A stretch of DNA of 64,000 nt, from assembly GCF_024529955.1 (NCBI RefSeq), contig NZ_AP024854.1, forward strand, positions 310,001 through 374,000, given 5' to 3'. The stretch comes from Photobacterium toruni (GTDB lineage: Bacteria > Pseudomonadota > Gammaproteobacteria > Enterobacterales > Vibrionaceae). A model generated the notes under the pieces. It saw only the letters and a program-made list of their open reading frames with translations. It was not told where the DNA came from and made no database searches. The position numbers and the translations under genes are program-made. Of this stretch, positions 42,247 through 54,236 are shown piece after piece. How positions within the stretch are numbered: position 1 is the first letter of the stretch; each line of letters starts with the position of its first letter.

Positions 42247-43989
42247 ATGAAATTATTTAATCGTTCAAATAAAAAGACTCAGGTTAGTCCTAAGAGCACA
42301 CCGTTTTTAAAATGGCGCTTTATCATCGTCTGTGGTTTTATTCTGTTAGGTTTTTTTGGCTTAATTGCTCGTGCAGCCTATATTCAAGTACTTGAACCCG
42401 GTCGTCTTATTCAAGAGGGTGATGCTCGTTCGTTACGAGTACAATTAATGCCTTCTGCTCGCGGGATTATTTCCGATCGTAACGGTGAGCAACTTGCCGT
42501 TAGTGTGCCAGTGCAAGCCGTTTTCGCTAATCCTGTTGAAATATTTAAACATGGTGGTCTAAGTGAAACCAACCGCTGGAATGCATTGGCGGATGTTCTG
42601 GATCTTGATCGTACAAAACTGCTACAACGCCTTGAAAAAAATAAGACCCGCCGTTTTATTTATCTTGCCCGCCAAGTTAGTCCCCCAATGGCAAATTACG
42701 TTCAGAAACTTAAATTACCCGGAATTGGTCTAAAGGCGGAATCTCGTCGTTTTTACCCTTCAGGTGAAGTAAGTGCGCAGTTAATTGGGTTTACAGGTAT
42801 TGATGGTCATGGACTTGATGGTATCGAAAAAACCTATGATGGCTGGTTAACGGGCGAGCCTGGTCGACGTACTGTACGTAAAGATCGCTATGGCCGTGTT
42901 GTTGAAAATATCTCCCAAGAAAGTCGCCAGCCTGGTAAACCATTAGAGCTTAGTATTGATCAGCGTATTCAAGCGATAGCTTATCGTGCAGCGAAAGAAG
43001 GGGTGATGGATATTCCAGCAACCTCGGTCAGTATTGCTATTTCAGATGTACGTACTGGTGAAATTTTAGCGATGGTTAATGCACCGTCATTCAATCCTAA
43101 TGATCGTAATGATCGCCAGCCGTATAAAATGCGTAACCGAGTGATCACCGATACCTTTGAGCCAGGCTCAACAGTGAAGCCATTTGTCGTGTATACCGCG
43201 CTTAAAAATGGGGTTGTTAATGAGCATACTCTGATTAATATTCCGCAGAGTAAGCATTTTCGCGTCGGTAGCAAGGTGATCACTGATGTGTCACGGATTG
43301 AACCATTAGCCACCGTACAACGGATTTTACAAAAATCGAGTAACATCGGTGTAAGTAAACTTTCGCTCGCGATGCCAGTAGAAGATATTTTAGACACTTA
43401 TCGTAAAGTTGGTTTTGATGAGCCATCAGGGATCAATTTGATTGGTGAAACGACAGGGCACTTCCCTAACCGTTATCGTTGGTCTGATATTGGTCGCGCT
43501 ACTTTAGCTTATGGTTATGGTATTTCATTAACACCGATTCAGTTATTACATGCCTACACCACCCTTGGTGCTTATGGTATTAAGCGTCCATTATCAATTC
43601 TAAAAACAGAAAAAGTGGTTCCTGGTGAGCAAGTACTTGATCCTAAAATTGCTAAGAAAATTTTGTTAATGATTGAATCTGTTACCGACAAAGCGGGCGG
43701 TGGTGGTGGTTGGCGTGCTGCTATTCCCGGTTACCGTGTTGGCGTTAAAACCGGTACTGCTAAAAAAGCGATTGCTGGTGGTTATGGTAATGATTACTTC
43801 TCCTATACCGTTGGTGTGGCACCGATTAGTCACCCTCGATTAGCCATTGTGGTAATGGTAAATGAGCCAAAGGGCGATAAATTTTACGGTGGTGCAGTTG
43901 CAGCGCCAATTTTATCAAAAGTACTTGGTGGTGCATTACAGATTTTGAACGTACCGCCAGATGCAGATACGCTAAAAATAGATAAATGA
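42247..43989 (+). CDS. ftsI: Peptidoglycan transpeptidase FtsI (PBP3)
   Basis: A 580-residue class B penicillin-binding protein with an N-terminal membrane helix (about residues 23-43), a pedestal domain and a transpeptidase domain. The active-site motifs are S308-T-V-K311, SSN at 364-366 and KTGT at 501-504. It crosslinks septal peptidoglycan with FtsW and is the target of aztreonam and cephalexin. Its stop overlaps murE by four bases. Confidence 0.98.
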   Translation: MKLFNRSNKKTQVSPKSTPFLKWRFIIVCGFILLGFFGLIARAAYIQVLEPGRLIQEGDARSLRVQLMPSARGIISDRNGEQLAVSVPVQAVFANPVEIFKHGGLSETNRWNALADVLDLDRTKLLQRLEKNKTRRFIYLARQVSPPMANYVQKLKLPGIGLKAESRRFYPSGEVSAQLIGFTGIDGHGLDGIEKTYDGWLTGEPGRRTVRKDRYGRVVENISQESRQPGKPLELSIDQRIQAIAYRAAKEGVMDIPATSVSIAISDVRTGEILAMVNAPSFNPNDRNDRQPYKMRNRVITDTFEPGSTVKPFVVYTALKNGVVNEHTLINIPQSKHFRVGSKVITDVSRIEPLATVQRILQKSSNIGVSKLSLAMPVEDILDTYRKVGFDEPSGINLIGETTGHFPNRYRWSDIGRATLAYGYGISLTPIQLLHAYTTLGAYGIKRPLSILKTEKVVPGEQVLDPKIAKKILLMIESVTDKAGGGGGWRAAIPGYRVGVKTGTAKKAIAGGYGNDYFSYTVGVAPISHPRLAIVVMVNEPKGDKFYGGAVAAPILSKVLGGALQILNVPPDADTLKIDK

Positions 43990-45521
43990 GTGTGATCATG
44001 GCATTGGTTAAACAGGAAGTACAATTAGGCGCTTTATTAGCGCCTTGGTTAACAGCTGACAATGTACCTGCTAAATATTTGCAGGTGATGTTAACCACGA
44101 TGACATTAGATAGCCGTCAAGTCACTGCGGGATGCTTATTTGCTGCCGTTAAGGGTCATACTGTTGATGGCCGTCGTTTTATTGCTAATGCGATTGCTGC
44201 TGGTGCCAGTGCGATTGTTGCAGAAGCTGAAGGCGTTGCGAGTGATGGCGATATCCAATTTCAGGATGGAACCATTATTATTTATTTGCATGATCTTGGG
44301 CATAAATTGTCGCAAATAGCCGGACGTTTTTATGGTGAGCCTGATAGCAAACTTAAACTGTATGCGGTAACTGGAACGAATGGCAAAACCACGATTAGTC
44401 AATTATTAGCCCAGTGGGCTGACTTAATAGGTTATCGCGCTGGTGTGATGGGAACGACAGGTAATGGCTTGTTGACGGATCTACACCCAGCAGCAAATAC
44501 CACTGGTAGCGCAATTGAAATTCAACAAACATTGGCTGGATTAGTTGCGCAAGGGGCTAATTTTGCAGCGATGGAAGTCTCCTCTCATGGTTTAGTTCAA
44601 GGTCGTATTAGCGCGCTCCATTTTGTGGCGAGTATCTTTACTAATCTTAGCCGTGATCATCTTGATTATCATGGTGATATGGCACATTACGCCGCAGCGA
44701 AAAAAAGCTTATTTACTGAGCATGATAGCGGTGTTGCCGTTATTAATGCTGATGATGTGATTGGATTGCAATGGTTAGTTGATTTACCTCAAGCGGTTGC
44801 TGTGGCGATGAATGCCGATGCTGTAGCTGCACATTCAGGGCTAAAATTATGGGCCACGACAGTCGATTTTAGCACTCAAGGTGTGACGATCAGTTTTGAT
44901 TCTAGCTGGGGTCAGGGCGTGTTTACCGCGCCATTAGTTGGTTCATTTAATGCGACTAACTTACTGTTAGCATTAGCAACATTACTTGCTAGTGGGCATT
45001 CATTACCTCAATTATTAGCAGTCGCTCCGCGTTTGCAAGCTGTTATTGGGCGTATGGAAGTGTTTCAGTCAGCGATGGGTAATAAAGCCATGATGGTGGT
45101 TGATTATGCGCATACGCCAGATGCATTAGAAAAAGCACTGCAAGCATTACGAGTGCATTGTGAAGGTAAATTGTGGTGCCTATTTGGTTGTGGTGGTGAT
45201 CGTGATACCGGCAAGCGACCAATGATGGCTGCGATAGCTGAACAATACGCTGATCATATTATTTTAGTTGATGACAATCCACGCAGTGAGGATCCTCAAC
45301 AAATAATGCTAGATATGCAAGCAGGATTAAGCGCCATAACTGCAGCAACTGTGATCCATGATCGCGCTCAAGCTTGTGCTTATGCCATTACACATGCAAA
45401 AGCCAATGACATTATTCTGGTTGCAGGTAAAGGCCATGAAGATTACCAAATTCTAGCAGATCGTACTATCCACTATTCAGACCGCGAAACTGTGGCCGCA
45501 TTATTTAGAGAACAGGCATGA
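43986..45521 (+). CDS. murE: UDP-MurNAc-tripeptide synthetase MurE (meso-DAP adding)
   Basis: A 511-residue Mur ligase with the ATP loop GTNGKTT (about residues 128-134) and the DNPR motif (about residue 428), which marks preference for meso-diaminopimelate over lysine. This predicts a DAP-type peptidoglycan. It adds the third amino acid of the stem peptide. Its stop overlaps murF by four bases. Confidence 0.97.
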   Translation: MSVIMALVKQEVQLGALLAPWLTADNVPAKYLQVMLTTMTLDSRQVTAGCLFAAVKGHTVDGRRFIANAIAAGASAIVAEAEGVASDGDIQFQDGTIIIYLHDLGHKLSQIAGRFYGEPDSKLKLYAVTGTNGKTTISQLLAQWADLIGYRAGVMGTTGNGLLTDLHPAANTTGSAIEIQQTLAGLVAQGANFAAMEVSSHGLVQGRISALHFVASIFTNLSRDHLDYHGDMAHYAAAKKSLFTEHDSGVAVINADDVIGLQWLVDLPQAVAVAMNADAVAAHSGLKLWATTVDFSTQGVTISFDSSWGQGVFTAPLVGSFNATNLLLALATLLASGHSLPQLLAVAPRLQAVIGRMEVFQSAMGNKAMMVVDYAHTPDALEKALQALRVHCEGKLWCLFGCGGDRDTGKRPMMAAIAEQYADHIILVDDNPRSEDPQQIMLDMQAGLSAITAATVIHDRAQACAYAITHAKANDIILVAGKGHEDYQILADRTIHYSDRETVAALFREQA

Positions 45522-46900
45522 TAAAGGTTCAACTAAGTCATTTACAGTCAGTACTAAATGCTGAACTTATTGGCGCGGATACTGAGATTGCAGCAGTATC
45601 AACAGATACTCGTACCATTGATAATAATACCCTTTTTATTGCCTTAATTGGCGAGCGTTTTGACGGCCATGATTTTTGTCAAAATGCCGTTGATAATGGT
45701 GCCAAAGCATTATTGGTCAGTAAGCCGTTAGCTATCGATATTCCACAGTTAGTTGTTGCTGATACCCATCAAGCATTAGGTCAGTTAGGACAATGGCTAA
45801 AAGCAAAAATGACTGCCGAGCATGGTTTGAAAACACTGGCGCTAACAGGTAGTTGTGGCAAAACTACAGTAAAAGAAATGGCGGCGGCAATTTTAGCGGC
45901 TAAAGGCGAAGTATTAGCGACTGCAGGTAATTTTAATAACGATATTGGCGTGCCACTGACATTGTTACGGTTGACTCCTGCTTATAATTACGCAGTGATT
46001 GAATTAGGTGCTAACCATTTAGGTGAAATCGCTTATACAACGGCATTAGTTAATCCTGATGTAGCATTAATTAATAATCTTGCTGCTGCACATCTTGAAG
46101 GTTTTGGTTCATTAGACGGTGTTGCAAAAGCTAAAGGTGAAATATTTGAAGGATTAGCAGCGCAAGGGCTGGCGGTAATTAATCTTGATTCTAATCAATT
46201 AACAATGTGGCAGCCGTTACTTGCGAAGCATTCTATTGCTAGCTTCTCACTAACCGACGCGAATGCTGATTATTTCGCAACTGATATAAAGGTTAACTCT
46301 CAAGGACTGGCTTGTTTTACAATGCAAACCCCATCGGGCGCTCTTGATGTTAGCTTAACGTTAGCGGGCACTCACAATGTGAGTAATGCATTGGCAGCCG
46401 CAGCATTGACTATGGCATTAGGGGCAACCTTGGCAGATGTTAAACAAGGATTAGAAGCAGTAACTAATGTTAAAGGTCGTTTAGCGATCACTCTGCTTCC
46501 TTCTGGGTTACGGTTAATTGATGATACCTACAATGCCAGTGTTGCTTCTGTAAAAGCTGCGATTGATGTGCTGCATAGTTTCAGTGGTAAGCGTTACTTT
46601 ATTTTAGGTGATATGGCTGAACTTGGCGAAGAGAGCGCAAGCTTACATCGTGAAGTGGGCGAATATGCGCGTGATAAACAGTTTGATGGTGTGATGACAT
46701 TTGGTCGTGCTAGTGCTGTGGTCAGTGAATTAAACCATGGTCAACATTTTAGCGACAAAGCAGCGTTGATCGATGAACTTAAACAACAATTACATCAACA
46801 ATTAAATCAATCTAATTCTCCTCAAGTGACGGTACTGGCCAAAGGCGCTCGTAGCTCACAGATGGAAGATGTTATTAATGCATTGCAGGAAGATAAATAA
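45518..46900 (+). CDS. murF: UDP-MurNAc-pentapeptide synthetase MurF
   Basis: A 460-residue ligase with the ATP loop TGSCGKTT (about residues 110-117), the [12 protein letters not shown] segment, and a C-terminal domain with [11 protein letters not shown]. It adds D-Ala-D-Ala to the UDP-MurNAc-tripeptide. Sequence fits the family throughout. One-base overlap with mraY (TAATG). Confidence 0.97.
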   Translation: MIKVQLSHLQSVLNAELIGADTEIAAVSTDTRTIDNNTLFIALIGERFDGHDFCQNAVDNGAKALLVSKPLAIDIPQLVVADTHQALGQLGQWLKAKMTAEHGLKTLALTGSCGKTTVKEMAAAILAAKGEVLATAGNFNNDIGVPLTLLRLTPAYNYAVIELGANHLGEIAYTTALVNPDVALINNLAAAHLEGFGSLDGVAKAKGEIFEGLAAQGLAVINLDSNQLTMWQPLLAKHSIASFSLTDANADYFATDIKVNSQGLACFTMQTPSGALDVSLTLAGTHNVSNALAAAALTMALGATLADVKQGLEAVTNVKGRLAITLLPSGLRLIDDTYNASVASVKAAIDVLHSFSGKRYFILGDMAELGEESASLHREVGEYARDKQFDGVMTFGRASAVVSELNHGQHFSDKAALIDELKQQLHQQLNQSNSPQVTVLAKGARSSQMEDVINALQEDK

Positions 46901-47982
46901 TGATCTACTGGTTAGCTGACCACTTTCAGTCCTCAATTCCTTTTTTTCGTCTGTTTGAATACCTGACGTTCCGCGCCATTATGAGTATTTTAACGGCGTT
47001 ATTGTTCTCATTGTGGTTAGGTCCTCGCATGATTGCTCGATTGCAAATGTTGCAAATCGGTCAAATAGTTCGTAACGATGGTCCTGAATCGCATTTCAGT
47101 AAACGTGGCACGCCAACGATGGGCGGACTAATGATTTTAGCTGCAATTACGTTAACCGTATTATTGTGGTGTGATCTTAGTAACCCTTATGTATGGGCAG
47201 TGCTTATCGTTATGCTTGGTTATGGTGTGATCGGCTTTGTTGATGATTATCGTAAAGTGGTGCGTAAAAATACCGATGGCTTAATTGCGCGTTGGAAATA
47301 TTTTTGGCAATCAGCCATCGCTCTTGTGGTGGCTTTTGTGCTTTATGCCTATGGAAAAGATACCGCAGCAACCCAGTTAGTATTGCCATTCTTTAAAGAT
47401 GTAATGCCGCAGTTAGGTTTGTCTTACATTGTATTAACCTATTTTGTGATTGTTGGTACCAGTAATGCGGTTAACTTAACTGATGGCTTAGATGGCCTTG
47501 CTATTATGCCAACGGTAATGGTTGCAGCAGGTTTTGCCTTTATTGCATGGGCAACAGGTAACTACAATTACGCCGAATATTTACATATTCCTTATTTAAG
47601 TAATGCGGGTGAATTAGTTATTTTGTGTACTGCTATTGTTGGTGCAGGCCTCGGTTTCTTATGGTTTAACACCTACCCAGCTCAAGTATTTATGGGCGAT
47701 GTAGGTTCATTAGCATTAGGTGGCGCATTAGGTACGATTGCGGTATTGGTTCGCCAAGAGTTCTTATTGGTGATCATGGGCGGGGTGTTCGTGATGGAAA
47801 CCGTATCGGTAATTTTACAAGTTGGTTCATTTAAATTACGGGGCCAACGTATTTTCCGTATGGCGCCCATTCATCACCATTACGAATTAAAAGGCTGGCC
47901 AGAGCCACGTGTTATCGTCCGTTTTTGGATCATCACGTTGATGCTGGTATTGATTGCATTAGCAACATTGAAGGTACGTTAA
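46900..47982 (+). CDS. mraY: Phospho-MurNAc-pentapeptide transferase MraY
   Basis: A 360-residue integral membrane enzyme with ten helices. Conserved motifs are GTPTMGG (about residues 69-75), the aspartate pair VDDYRKV (about 114-120), LTDGLDGLA and [13 protein letters not shown]. It makes lipid I by moving phospho-MurNAc-pentapeptide to undecaprenyl phosphate. Length equals E. coli MraY (360). Confidence 0.98.
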   Translation: MIYWLADHFQSSIPFFRLFEYLTFRAIMSILTALLFSLWLGPRMIARLQMLQIGQIVRNDGPESHFSKRGTPTMGGLMILAAITLTVLLWCDLSNPYVWAVLIVMLGYGVIGFVDDYRKVVRKNTDGLIARWKYFWQSAIALVVAFVLYAYGKDTAATQLVLPFFKDVMPQLGLSYIVLTYFVIVGTSNAVNLTDGLDGLAIMPTVMVAAGFAFIAWATGNYNYAEYLHIPYLSNAGELVILCTAIVGAGLGFLWFNTYPAQVFMGDVGSLALGGALGTIAVLVRQEFLLVIMGGVFVMETVSVILQVGSFKLRGQRIFRMAPIHHHYELKGWPEPRVIVRFWIITLMLVLIALATLKVR

Positions 47983-47983
47983 C

Positions 47984-49321
47984 ATGAATGGCTTGGCAGG
48001 GATAAACAAGGTTGTTGTGATTGGACTTGGTATGACAGGTCTATCGGTGGTGAATCATTTAGTACGATTACCACAATTGCTGGATATTAAAGTAATTGAT
48101 ACCCGTGATAATCCGCCAGGCCAAGAACAACTACCTGCAAAAGTTGAAGTGTGCGCTGGTCAATGGAATCAGCAATGGTTACTGGACGCCGATTTAATTG
48201 TTGTTAGCCCTGGAATCGCATTAGCGACGCCAGAGTTATTGTTAGCGGCACAAGCGGGAATTGAAATTGTTGGTGATATTGAACTATTTGCTCGTTCAGT
48301 GAATAAGCCGGTAGTGGCTATTACTGGATCTAACGGTAAAAGTACCGTTACCAGTTTAGTTGGTGAAATGGCAAAACAAGCCGGCATTAATGTCGGTGTC
48401 GGTGGCAATATCGGTTTTGCAGCATTAGATATGCTAGCGCAAGATCATGAACTTTATGTGCTTGAATTATCAAGTTTTCAGTTAGAAACTACCTCATCGT
48501 TAGCGCTTGAAGCGGCGGTGTATTTAAATCTATCTGAAGATCATATGGATCGTTATCCTGGTGGATTAGCCGATTATAGCCAAGCTAAAATGCGTATTTT
48601 TGATCATGCTAAATTAGCTGTTTATAACCGTGACGATCTTGCTACTAAGCCTGATTTTGAAGGTAACATCACCAGTTTTGGTTTTGATAATGCTGAGTAT
48701 GGGCTTGTTACGGTTGATGATGCTGAGTGGTTAGCCATTGCGGGTGAAGCATTAATGGCCGTGAGTGAAATTGCGCTTGTCGGGCGTCATAATGTTGCTA
48801 ACTGTTTAGCTGCATTAGCGTTAGCTGACGCGGTCGGCATTGATCGTCACGCGGCTTGCCAAACCATGCGTTGTTACACCGGTTTAGCTCATCGTTGTCA
48901 ACTTGCCGTTAATCAGTATGGCATTAAATGGGTTAATGATTCTAAAGCAACCAACCTTGCTAGTACGGTTGCTGCATTAATGGGCCTGCAACTAGCAGGT
49001 AAACTGCATTTATTAATGGGTGGTGACGGTAAAGGTGCTGATTTCAGTGAACTTAAACCGATTCTGGCTGACTTAAACGTACAACTTTATTGTTTTGGTC
49101 GTGATGGCCATTTATTTAGCGAATTGGTAGAGAACGCGATAAATGTCGATACCATGAGTGAAGCAATGGATCGTGCAGCTGTAACAGTACAGGCTGGCGA
49201 TATGGTTTTATTATCACCCGCATGTGCCAGTTGGGATCAATTTGCCAACTTCATGGCGCGCGGTGATGCTTTTGTTGAACAAGCCTTTCGGCTTCAAGAT
49301 TCTGTCTCAGGAAAAATGTAA
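47984..49321 (+). CDS. murD: UDP-MurNAc-L-alanine:D-glutamate ligase MurD
   Basis: A 445-residue Mur ligase. The ATP loop is TGSNGKST (about residues 112-119), and the conserved [11 protein letters not shown] segment is near residue 186. It adds D-glutamate to UDP-MurNAc-L-Ala. It starts one base after mraY and overlaps ftsW by one base, inside the uninterrupted cluster. Confidence 0.97.
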   Translation: MNGLAGINKVVVIGLGMTGLSVVNHLVRLPQLLDIKVIDTRDNPPGQEQLPAKVEVCAGQWNQQWLLDADLIVVSPGIALATPELLLAAQAGIEIVGDIELFARSVNKPVVAITGSNGKSTVTSLVGEMAKQAGINVGVGGNIGFAALDMLAQDHELYVLELSSFQLETTSSLALEAAVYLNLSEDHMDRYPGGLADYSQAKMRIFDHAKLAVYNRDDLATKPDFEGNITSFGFDNAEYGLVTVDDAEWLAIAGEALMAVSEIALVGRHNVANCLAALALADAVGIDRHAACQTMRCYTGLAHRCQLAVNQYGIKWVNDSKATNLASTVAALMGLQLAGKLHLLMGGDGKGADFSELKPILADLNVQLYCFGRDGHLFSELVENAINVDTMSEAMDRAAVTVQAGDMVLLSPACASWDQFANFMARGDAFVEQAFRLQDSVSGKM

Positions 49322-50634
49322 TGTTTAAAATGGCCCGTAACGGATTATCGGTAGTTTGTGGTTGGTTTTTAAAACCCGCCAAACCGATTCTGTATGATCG
49401 CCAATTGGTGTGGATCGCAATAGCCTTAATGATAACAGGCTTGGTGATGGTAACGTCAGCGTCTATACCTGTAGCAACACGTCTGACAGGTATTCCATTT
49501 TTCTTTGCGCTACGACATGCCTTTTTTTTAGTGTGTTCGCTAGTGATTGCCGCGATTGTTATGCGAGTGCCATTATCAACGTGGGAAAAATATAGCGTAC
49601 CGATGTTATTAACTTCAATCTTAATGCTGATTGTCGTATTGGCTATTGGTCGCTCGGTCAATGGTGCTGCACGGTGGATTCCACTGGGGGTATTTAACCT
49701 TCAACCAGCCGAAGTTGCTAAATTATCGTTATTTGTGTTCCTCGCGGGTTATTTAGTTCGAAAGAATAATGAAGTTCGAAATACTTTTATGGGCTTTGCA
49801 CGGCCATTAATCGTCCTTGGAGTCATCGGTTTTTTATTACTTGAACAACCTGACTTAGGATCGTTCGTGGTAATGTTTGTCGGTACGATTGGAATGCTGT
49901 TTCTTGCGGGTGCTCGATTGTGGCAGTTCTTAGTTATGATTGCATTAGCGATGGGGGGGATCGCGATGTTGATCATATTTGAGCCCTACCGTCTACGACG
50001 AGTAACTTCGTTTTTAAATCCATGGCAAGACCCCTACGGCAGTGGTTATCAATTAACCCAGTCACTAATGGCATTTGGTCGTGGTGATTGGTTTGGTCAG
50101 GGGTTAGGTAACTCGATTCAAAAATTAGCTTATCTTCCTGAAGCACATACCGATTTTGTGTTTGCAGTGTTAGCCGAAGAATTAGGTTTGATTGGGGTTA
50201 TCGTGGTATTAACGCTGTTATTTGCGTTAGTGTTTAAAGCGATTGTTATTGGACGTAAATGTCTTGAAGATGGTCTATTGTTTGGTGGCTATTTAGCGTT
50301 TGGATTTGGTATTTGGTTTGCATTTCAAACCTTAGTTAACGTTGGTGCCGCTGCCGGTATTGTACCGACTAAAGGTTTAACATTACCTTTGATCAGTTAT
50401 GGTGGTTCGAGCTTATTTATTATGGCTGCTGCGGTAGCTATTTTGATTCGAATTGATTTTGAACAACGGGTCGCAGCTAAATTTTTATCAGAGCATCCTG
50501 CTGATGTTGATGATGAAGCATTAGAGACCATGGACGTAGCGGTTGAACAAGGAACTTTAGATTCTCAAGTGCTTGCAACAGCTAATCATTCACAACTAGA
50601 ACAAGATAAAAAGCATTCTAATGACAAAGAATAA
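49321..50634 (+). CDS. ftsW: Peptidoglycan glycosyltransferase FtsW
   Basis: A 437-residue SEDS-family protein with ten membrane helices. Conserved segments include the [16 protein letters not shown] region (about 123-138), [14 protein letters not shown] (about 277-290) and [12 protein letters not shown] (about 358-369). FtsW polymerises septal glycan from lipid II with FtsI. The C-terminal tail is acidic and disordered. It overlaps murG by 14 bases. Confidence 0.97.
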   Translation: MFKMARNGLSVVCGWFLKPAKPILYDRQLVWIAIALMITGLVMVTSASIPVATRLTGIPFFFALRHAFFLVCSLVIAAIVMRVPLSTWEKYSVPMLLTSILMLIVVLAIGRSVNGAARWIPLGVFNLQPAEVAKLSLFVFLAGYLVRKNNEVRNTFMGFARPLIVLGVIGFLLLEQPDLGSFVVMFVGTIGMLFLAGARLWQFLVMIALAMGGIAMLIIFEPYRLRRVTSFLNPWQDPYGSGYQLTQSLMAFGRGDWFGQGLGNSIQKLAYLPEAHTDFVFAVLAEELGLIGVIVVLTLLFALVFKAIVIGRKCLEDGLLFGGYLAFGFGIWFAFQTLVNVGAAAGIVPTKGLTLPLISYGGSSLFIMAAAVAILIRIDFEQRVAAKFLSEHPADVDDEALETMDVAVEQGTLDSQVLATANHSQLEQDKKHSNDKE

Positions 50635-51685
50635 ACGTTTATTAGTGATGGCTGGTGGTACTGGCGGTCACGTTTTCCCAGGGCTAGCTGTTGCACGTAA
50701 ATTACAGCAACAAGGGTGGGAGATCCGCTGGTTAGGTACCGCTGATCGTATGGAAGCTGAGTTAGTACCAAAACATGGTATTGCTATCGATTTCATTAAA
50801 GTTAAAGGCCTGCGTGGTAGTGGTATTGTATCGTTACTTGGCGCGCCTTTTAAAATTGTTGGTGCGATTATTCAAGCGCGTAAATATATCAAAGCATGGC
50901 AACCTGATGTCGTTTTAGGCATGGGCGGTTATGTGAGTGGTCCCGGTGGCGTTGCTGCGTGGTCTTTGGGTATTCCGGTAGTATTGCACGAACAAAATGC
51001 AGTTGCTGGACTAACCAATCAATGGCTCGCTAAAATTGCCAGTAAAGTATTGCAGGCTTTTCCAGGTGCCTTTAAGAATAAACAAGTTGTCGGTAATCCT
51101 GTCCGTGAAGATGTGACATTATTACCAGATCCCAAGCAACGTTTTGCTGAGCGCAGCGGCCCGATTCGAGTACTGGTGATGGGCGGCAGTCAAGGAGCGC
51201 GAATTTTAAACCAGACCATGCCAGAAGTGGCTGGAATTCTTGGTGAAAATGTCACTATTTGGCATCAAGCGGGTAAAGGCAATCAGCAATCGACTGAGCA
51301 AGCTTATGCCAAAGATAGTCAAACACCGCATAAAGTGACTGAGTTTATTGACGATGTTGCGGCTGCTTATGGTTGGGCTGATTTAGTGGTTTGTCGTTCA
51401 GGGGCACTAACTGTTTCAGAATTATCAGCAGCAGGTGTGGGTGCTATTTTTATTCCATTTATGCACAAAGATCGTCAACAAGCATTAAATGCTGAACATT
51501 TAGTGGCATGCGGTGCCGCTAAAATGATCGAACAACCCCAATTGACGGTTGATGGGTTAGCTCAACAAATTAATTTATTAAATCGTATTGCGCTTGAGCA
51601 CATGGCTTGTGCTGCGCGTAATGCTGCTATCATTGATGCAGACCAACGTGTTGCTGATGTGATCAAATCACTAGCAAAGAATTAA
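50621..51685 (+). CDS. murG: UDP-GlcNAc transferase MurG
   Basis: A 354-residue GT-B glycosyltransferase with [14 protein letters not shown] (about residues 12-25), the [15 protein letters not shown] segment near residue 125 and the donor-binding [12 protein letters not shown] near residue 190. It adds GlcNAc to lipid I to make lipid II. The ATG lies within the end of ftsW, so its translation is coupled. Confidence 0.98.
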   Translation: MTKNKRLLVMAGGTGGHVFPGLAVARKLQQQGWEIRWLGTADRMEAELVPKHGIAIDFIKVKGLRGSGIVSLLGAPFKIVGAIIQARKYIKAWQPDVVLGMGGYVSGPGGVAAWSLGIPVVLHEQNAVAGLTNQWLAKIASKVLQAFPGAFKNKQVVGNPVREDVTLLPDPKQRFAERSGPIRVLVMGGSQGARILNQTMPEVAGILGENVTIWHQAGKGNQQSTEQAYAKDSQTPHKVTEFIDDVAAAYGWADLVVCRSGALTVSELSAAGVGAIFIPFMHKDRQQALNAEHLVACGAAKMIEQPQLTVDGLAQQINLLNRIALEHMACAARNAAIIDADQRVADVIKSLAKN

Positions 51686-51696
51686 ACAGGAACAAA

Positions 51697-53163
51697 GTGA
51701 TGAGTAAACTGGATAACCAGCAATTAGCAAAGATTCGAACTATGGTGCCCGAGATGCGCCGAGTCGAACGTATTCACTTTGTTGGTATTGGTGGTGCTGG
51801 CATGAGCGGCATCGCAGAAGTATTGGTTAATGAAGGTTACCGTATTAGCGGTTCTGATATTGCACCTAATGCTGTGACTAACCGCCTTACTGCAAAAGGC
51901 GCTGAGATCTTTTTTGGTCATGCAGCTGAAAATGTTACAGGTGCAAGCGTGGTTGTCGCATCGACAGCTATCAACAAACAGAATCCAGAATTATTAGCCG
52001 CAACAGAATTACGTATTCCAATTGTACGTCGTGCTGAAATGTTGGCAGAGTTAATGCGCTACCGTCATGGTATTGCGATTGCGGGTACACATGGTAAAAC
52101 GACAACGACAGCACTGACAACCCAGATTTACTCAGAGGCGGGTCTTGATCCAACGTTTGTAAATGGTGGTTTAGTAAAAAGTGCTGGTACGAATGCACGT
52201 TTAGGCTGTAGCCGTTATTTAATTGCTGAAGCAGATGAGAGTGATGCGTCATTTTTACATTTGCAGCCTATGGTTTGTGTGATCACTAACATTGAAGCCG
52301 ATCATATGGATACCTATGGCGGTGATTTTGAGGTGTTAAAACAAACCTTTATCGATTTTATCCATAATCTACCATTTTATGGCTTAGCGGTGATGTGTAT
52401 TGATGATCCTGTCGTGCGTGAATTATTACCACGAGTAGGTCGCCCAATGTTAACTTATGGGTTTGCAGATGATGCTGATGTGCGTTTAGTTAACTATACT
52501 CAAACAGGTCAACAGGGGCATTTTACAGTATTACGCAATGATAAACCGGCGTTGAATATTACCCTTAATATACCGGGTAAACACAATGCTCTTAATGCAA
52601 CAGCGGCGATTGCTGTTGCGACGGAAGAAGGTGTCAGTGATGATGCTATCATGCGTGCGTTAATTGAGTTTGAAGGTACTGGTCGTCGCTTTGATCACTT
52701 AGGTGAGTTTGAAACGGGTAATGGTAATGTGATGCTGGTGGATGATTACGGTCACCACCCAAGCGAAGTTGATGTCACCATTCAAGCGGCACGTGCTGGT
52801 TGGCCTGATAAGCGTTTAGTGATGATATTTCAGCCGCACCGTTATAGCCGTACTCGCGATTTATATGATGATTTTGCGAATGTGTTAGAGCAGGTTGATG
52901 TGTTATTAATACTGGATGTTTATGCTGCGGGAGAAACCCCAATTGCTGGTGCTGATAGTCGTTCGTTGTGTCGTACTATTCGTTCTCGATCTAAAATTGA
53001 TCCCGTTTTTGTGCCACAAGCAGAGCATCTGCCTGCAATTCTAGCTAATATTATCCAAAATAATGATTTAGTGTTGACACAAGGTGCTGGTGATGTTGGC
53101 AAGATAGCTCGTCAATTGGCAGAATTACACTTAAATATCGCAATTATGCGTAAAGATGCTTAA
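51697..53163 (+). CDS. murC: UDP-MurNAc:L-alanine ligase MurC
   Basis: A 488-residue Mur ligase. Motifs: [17 protein letters not shown] near residue 27, ATP loop [12 protein letters not shown] (about 130-141), and [11 protein letters not shown]. It adds L-alanine to UDP-MurNAc, the first stem residue. It is the last gene before a 275-base gap; in E. coli ddlB would follow directly. Confidence 0.98.
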   Translation: MMSKLDNQQLAKIRTMVPEMRRVERIHFVGIGGAGMSGIAEVLVNEGYRISGSDIAPNAVTNRLTAKGAEIFFGHAAENVTGASVVVASTAINKQNPELLAATELRIPIVRRAEMLAELMRYRHGIAIAGTHGKTTTTALTTQIYSEAGLDPTFVNGGLVKSAGTNARLGCSRYLIAEADESDASFLHLQPMVCVITNIEADHMDTYGGDFEVLKQTFIDFIHNLPFYGLAVMCIDDPVVRELLPRVGRPMLTYGFADDADVRLVNYTQTGQQGHFTVLRNDKPALNITLNIPGKHNALNATAAIAVATEEGVSDDAIMRALIEFEGTGRRFDHLGEFETGNGNVMLVDDYGHHPSEVDVTIQAARAGWPDKRLVMIFQPHRYSRTRDLYDDFANVLEQVDVLLILDVYAAGETPIAGADSRSLCRTIRSRSKIDPVFVPQAEHLPAILANIIQNNDLVLTQGAGDVGKIARQLAELHLNIAIMRKDA

Positions 53164-53438
53164 TTGATATATTTTGTTTTAAATTTTAGCGTAAATTTTG
53201 ATTACTGGCTGATAGAATGAATATTCTACTGCCAGTGACGGCTATTTTTTGCAATTTTTCAATAAATAAATAAATTTATTGTCAGGTTATGCTCGGAAAA
53301 CGCTTTATGAGTGTTGGAGTAGGTCGAGTTGCTCGGTATAATTGTTCAACTTTACTTGTTAATATCTGGCTGAACACACCATTATTAAATACCTTTATAG
53401 AATGGTCTGATTAAAACGGTAAGGTAAATAAACACGCG
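53164..53438 (+). promoter_or_regulatory. Regulatory gap between murC and ftsQ
   Basis: No gene is present. A strong hairpin lies at 53204-53236 (ACTGGC/GCCAGT outer stem, TAGAAT/ATTCTA inner stem), followed some bases later by T6 and T5 runs, so it may be a leaky terminator or attenuator. A good sigma-70 promoter follows: TTGGAG at 53314-53319, a 17-base spacer and TATAAT at 53337-53342. This would drive ftsQAZ separately from the mra promoter. Confidence 0.75.
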
Positions 53439-54224
53439 ATGGCTGAACAAGTCGAAACAAAAGAACATATATCATCCTCGCCTCGCGGTTTGAAGCGCTG
53501 GGGGGGATTGGCTTTTTTTCTCTTTGTCATTGGTTTTACGGTTTGGCTTGTTAGTGCGACCAAAGATTGGATGATAGATGCAAACCGATTACCCTTGTCA
53601 AATTTAGTTATTCAGGGTCAGCTACATTATCTCACCAAAGATGATGTTATGCAGTCAATTTTACAGCTTCATCATTTGGGTAGTTTTATGACCCAAGATG
53701 TAAATAGTATTCAAGCATCTGTTGAAGCTTTGCCTTGGGTCGCTCAAGCTGCTGTACGTAAGCAGTGGCCGAATACGATTAAAGTTTTTATAGTTGAAAA
53801 TCAACCTGTTGCTGAGTGGAATGGTACTTATTTAGTTAATCGGTCTGGGCTTGTTTTTAAAGCGCCAGCATTCCAAGTTGCAAAGTTAGGGTTAACCAAT
53901 TTGATTGGTCCTAAAGGCAGCAGTGAAGAAGTTTTAACTGGACTCAAAGAAATGCGTCCGGTATTGAAAGAAGCAGGTTTTGGGATTGCATCATTATCGT
54001 TTAATGAACGTCGTGCTTGGCACGTAGTGTTAACAAACGGAATTAGGCTTGAATTAGGGCATGAAGCTCGAATGCAACGTATAAAACGTTTTATTGAGAT
54101 TTATCCTGAGCTATTGAAGCAGGATAAGCCAATTGATTATGTAGATTTGCGCTATGATACTGGCGCAGCTGTGGGTTGGAAAATAAAGCCGGAGTATGAT
54201 AAACATGCGCCGGATAAAAAATAA
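53439..54224 (+). CDS. ftsQ: Cell division protein FtsQ
   Basis: A 261-residue bitopic protein: basic cytoplasmic start, membrane helix (about residues 23-41), POTRA domain (about 50-120, with the FVIENQPVAEWN-type segment after it) and a beta domain. It recruits FtsL and FtsB to the septum. Sequence after residue 190 (HVVLTNGIRLELG) matches the family. It begins 275 bases after murC with no ddlB between. Confidence 0.96.
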   Translation: MAEQVETKEHISSSPRGLKRWGGLAFFLFVIGFTVWLVSATKDWMIDANRLPLSNLVIQGQLHYLTKDDVMQSILQLHHLGSFMTQDVNSIQASVEALPWVAQAAVRKQWPNTIKVFIVENQPVAEWNGTYLVNRSGLVFKAPAFQVAKLGLTNLIGPKGSSEEVLTGLKEMRPVLKEAGFGIASLSFNERRAWHVVLTNGIRLELGHEARMQRIKRFIEIYPELLKQDKPIDYVDLRYDTGAAVGWKIKPEYDKHAPDKK

Positions 54225-54236
54225 GAGCGTGCACTG

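Noticed and set aside
42981-43397. 138-residue antisense frame in ftsI
   Set aside because: It lies opposite the transpeptidase motifs of ftsI and shows no protein-like features.
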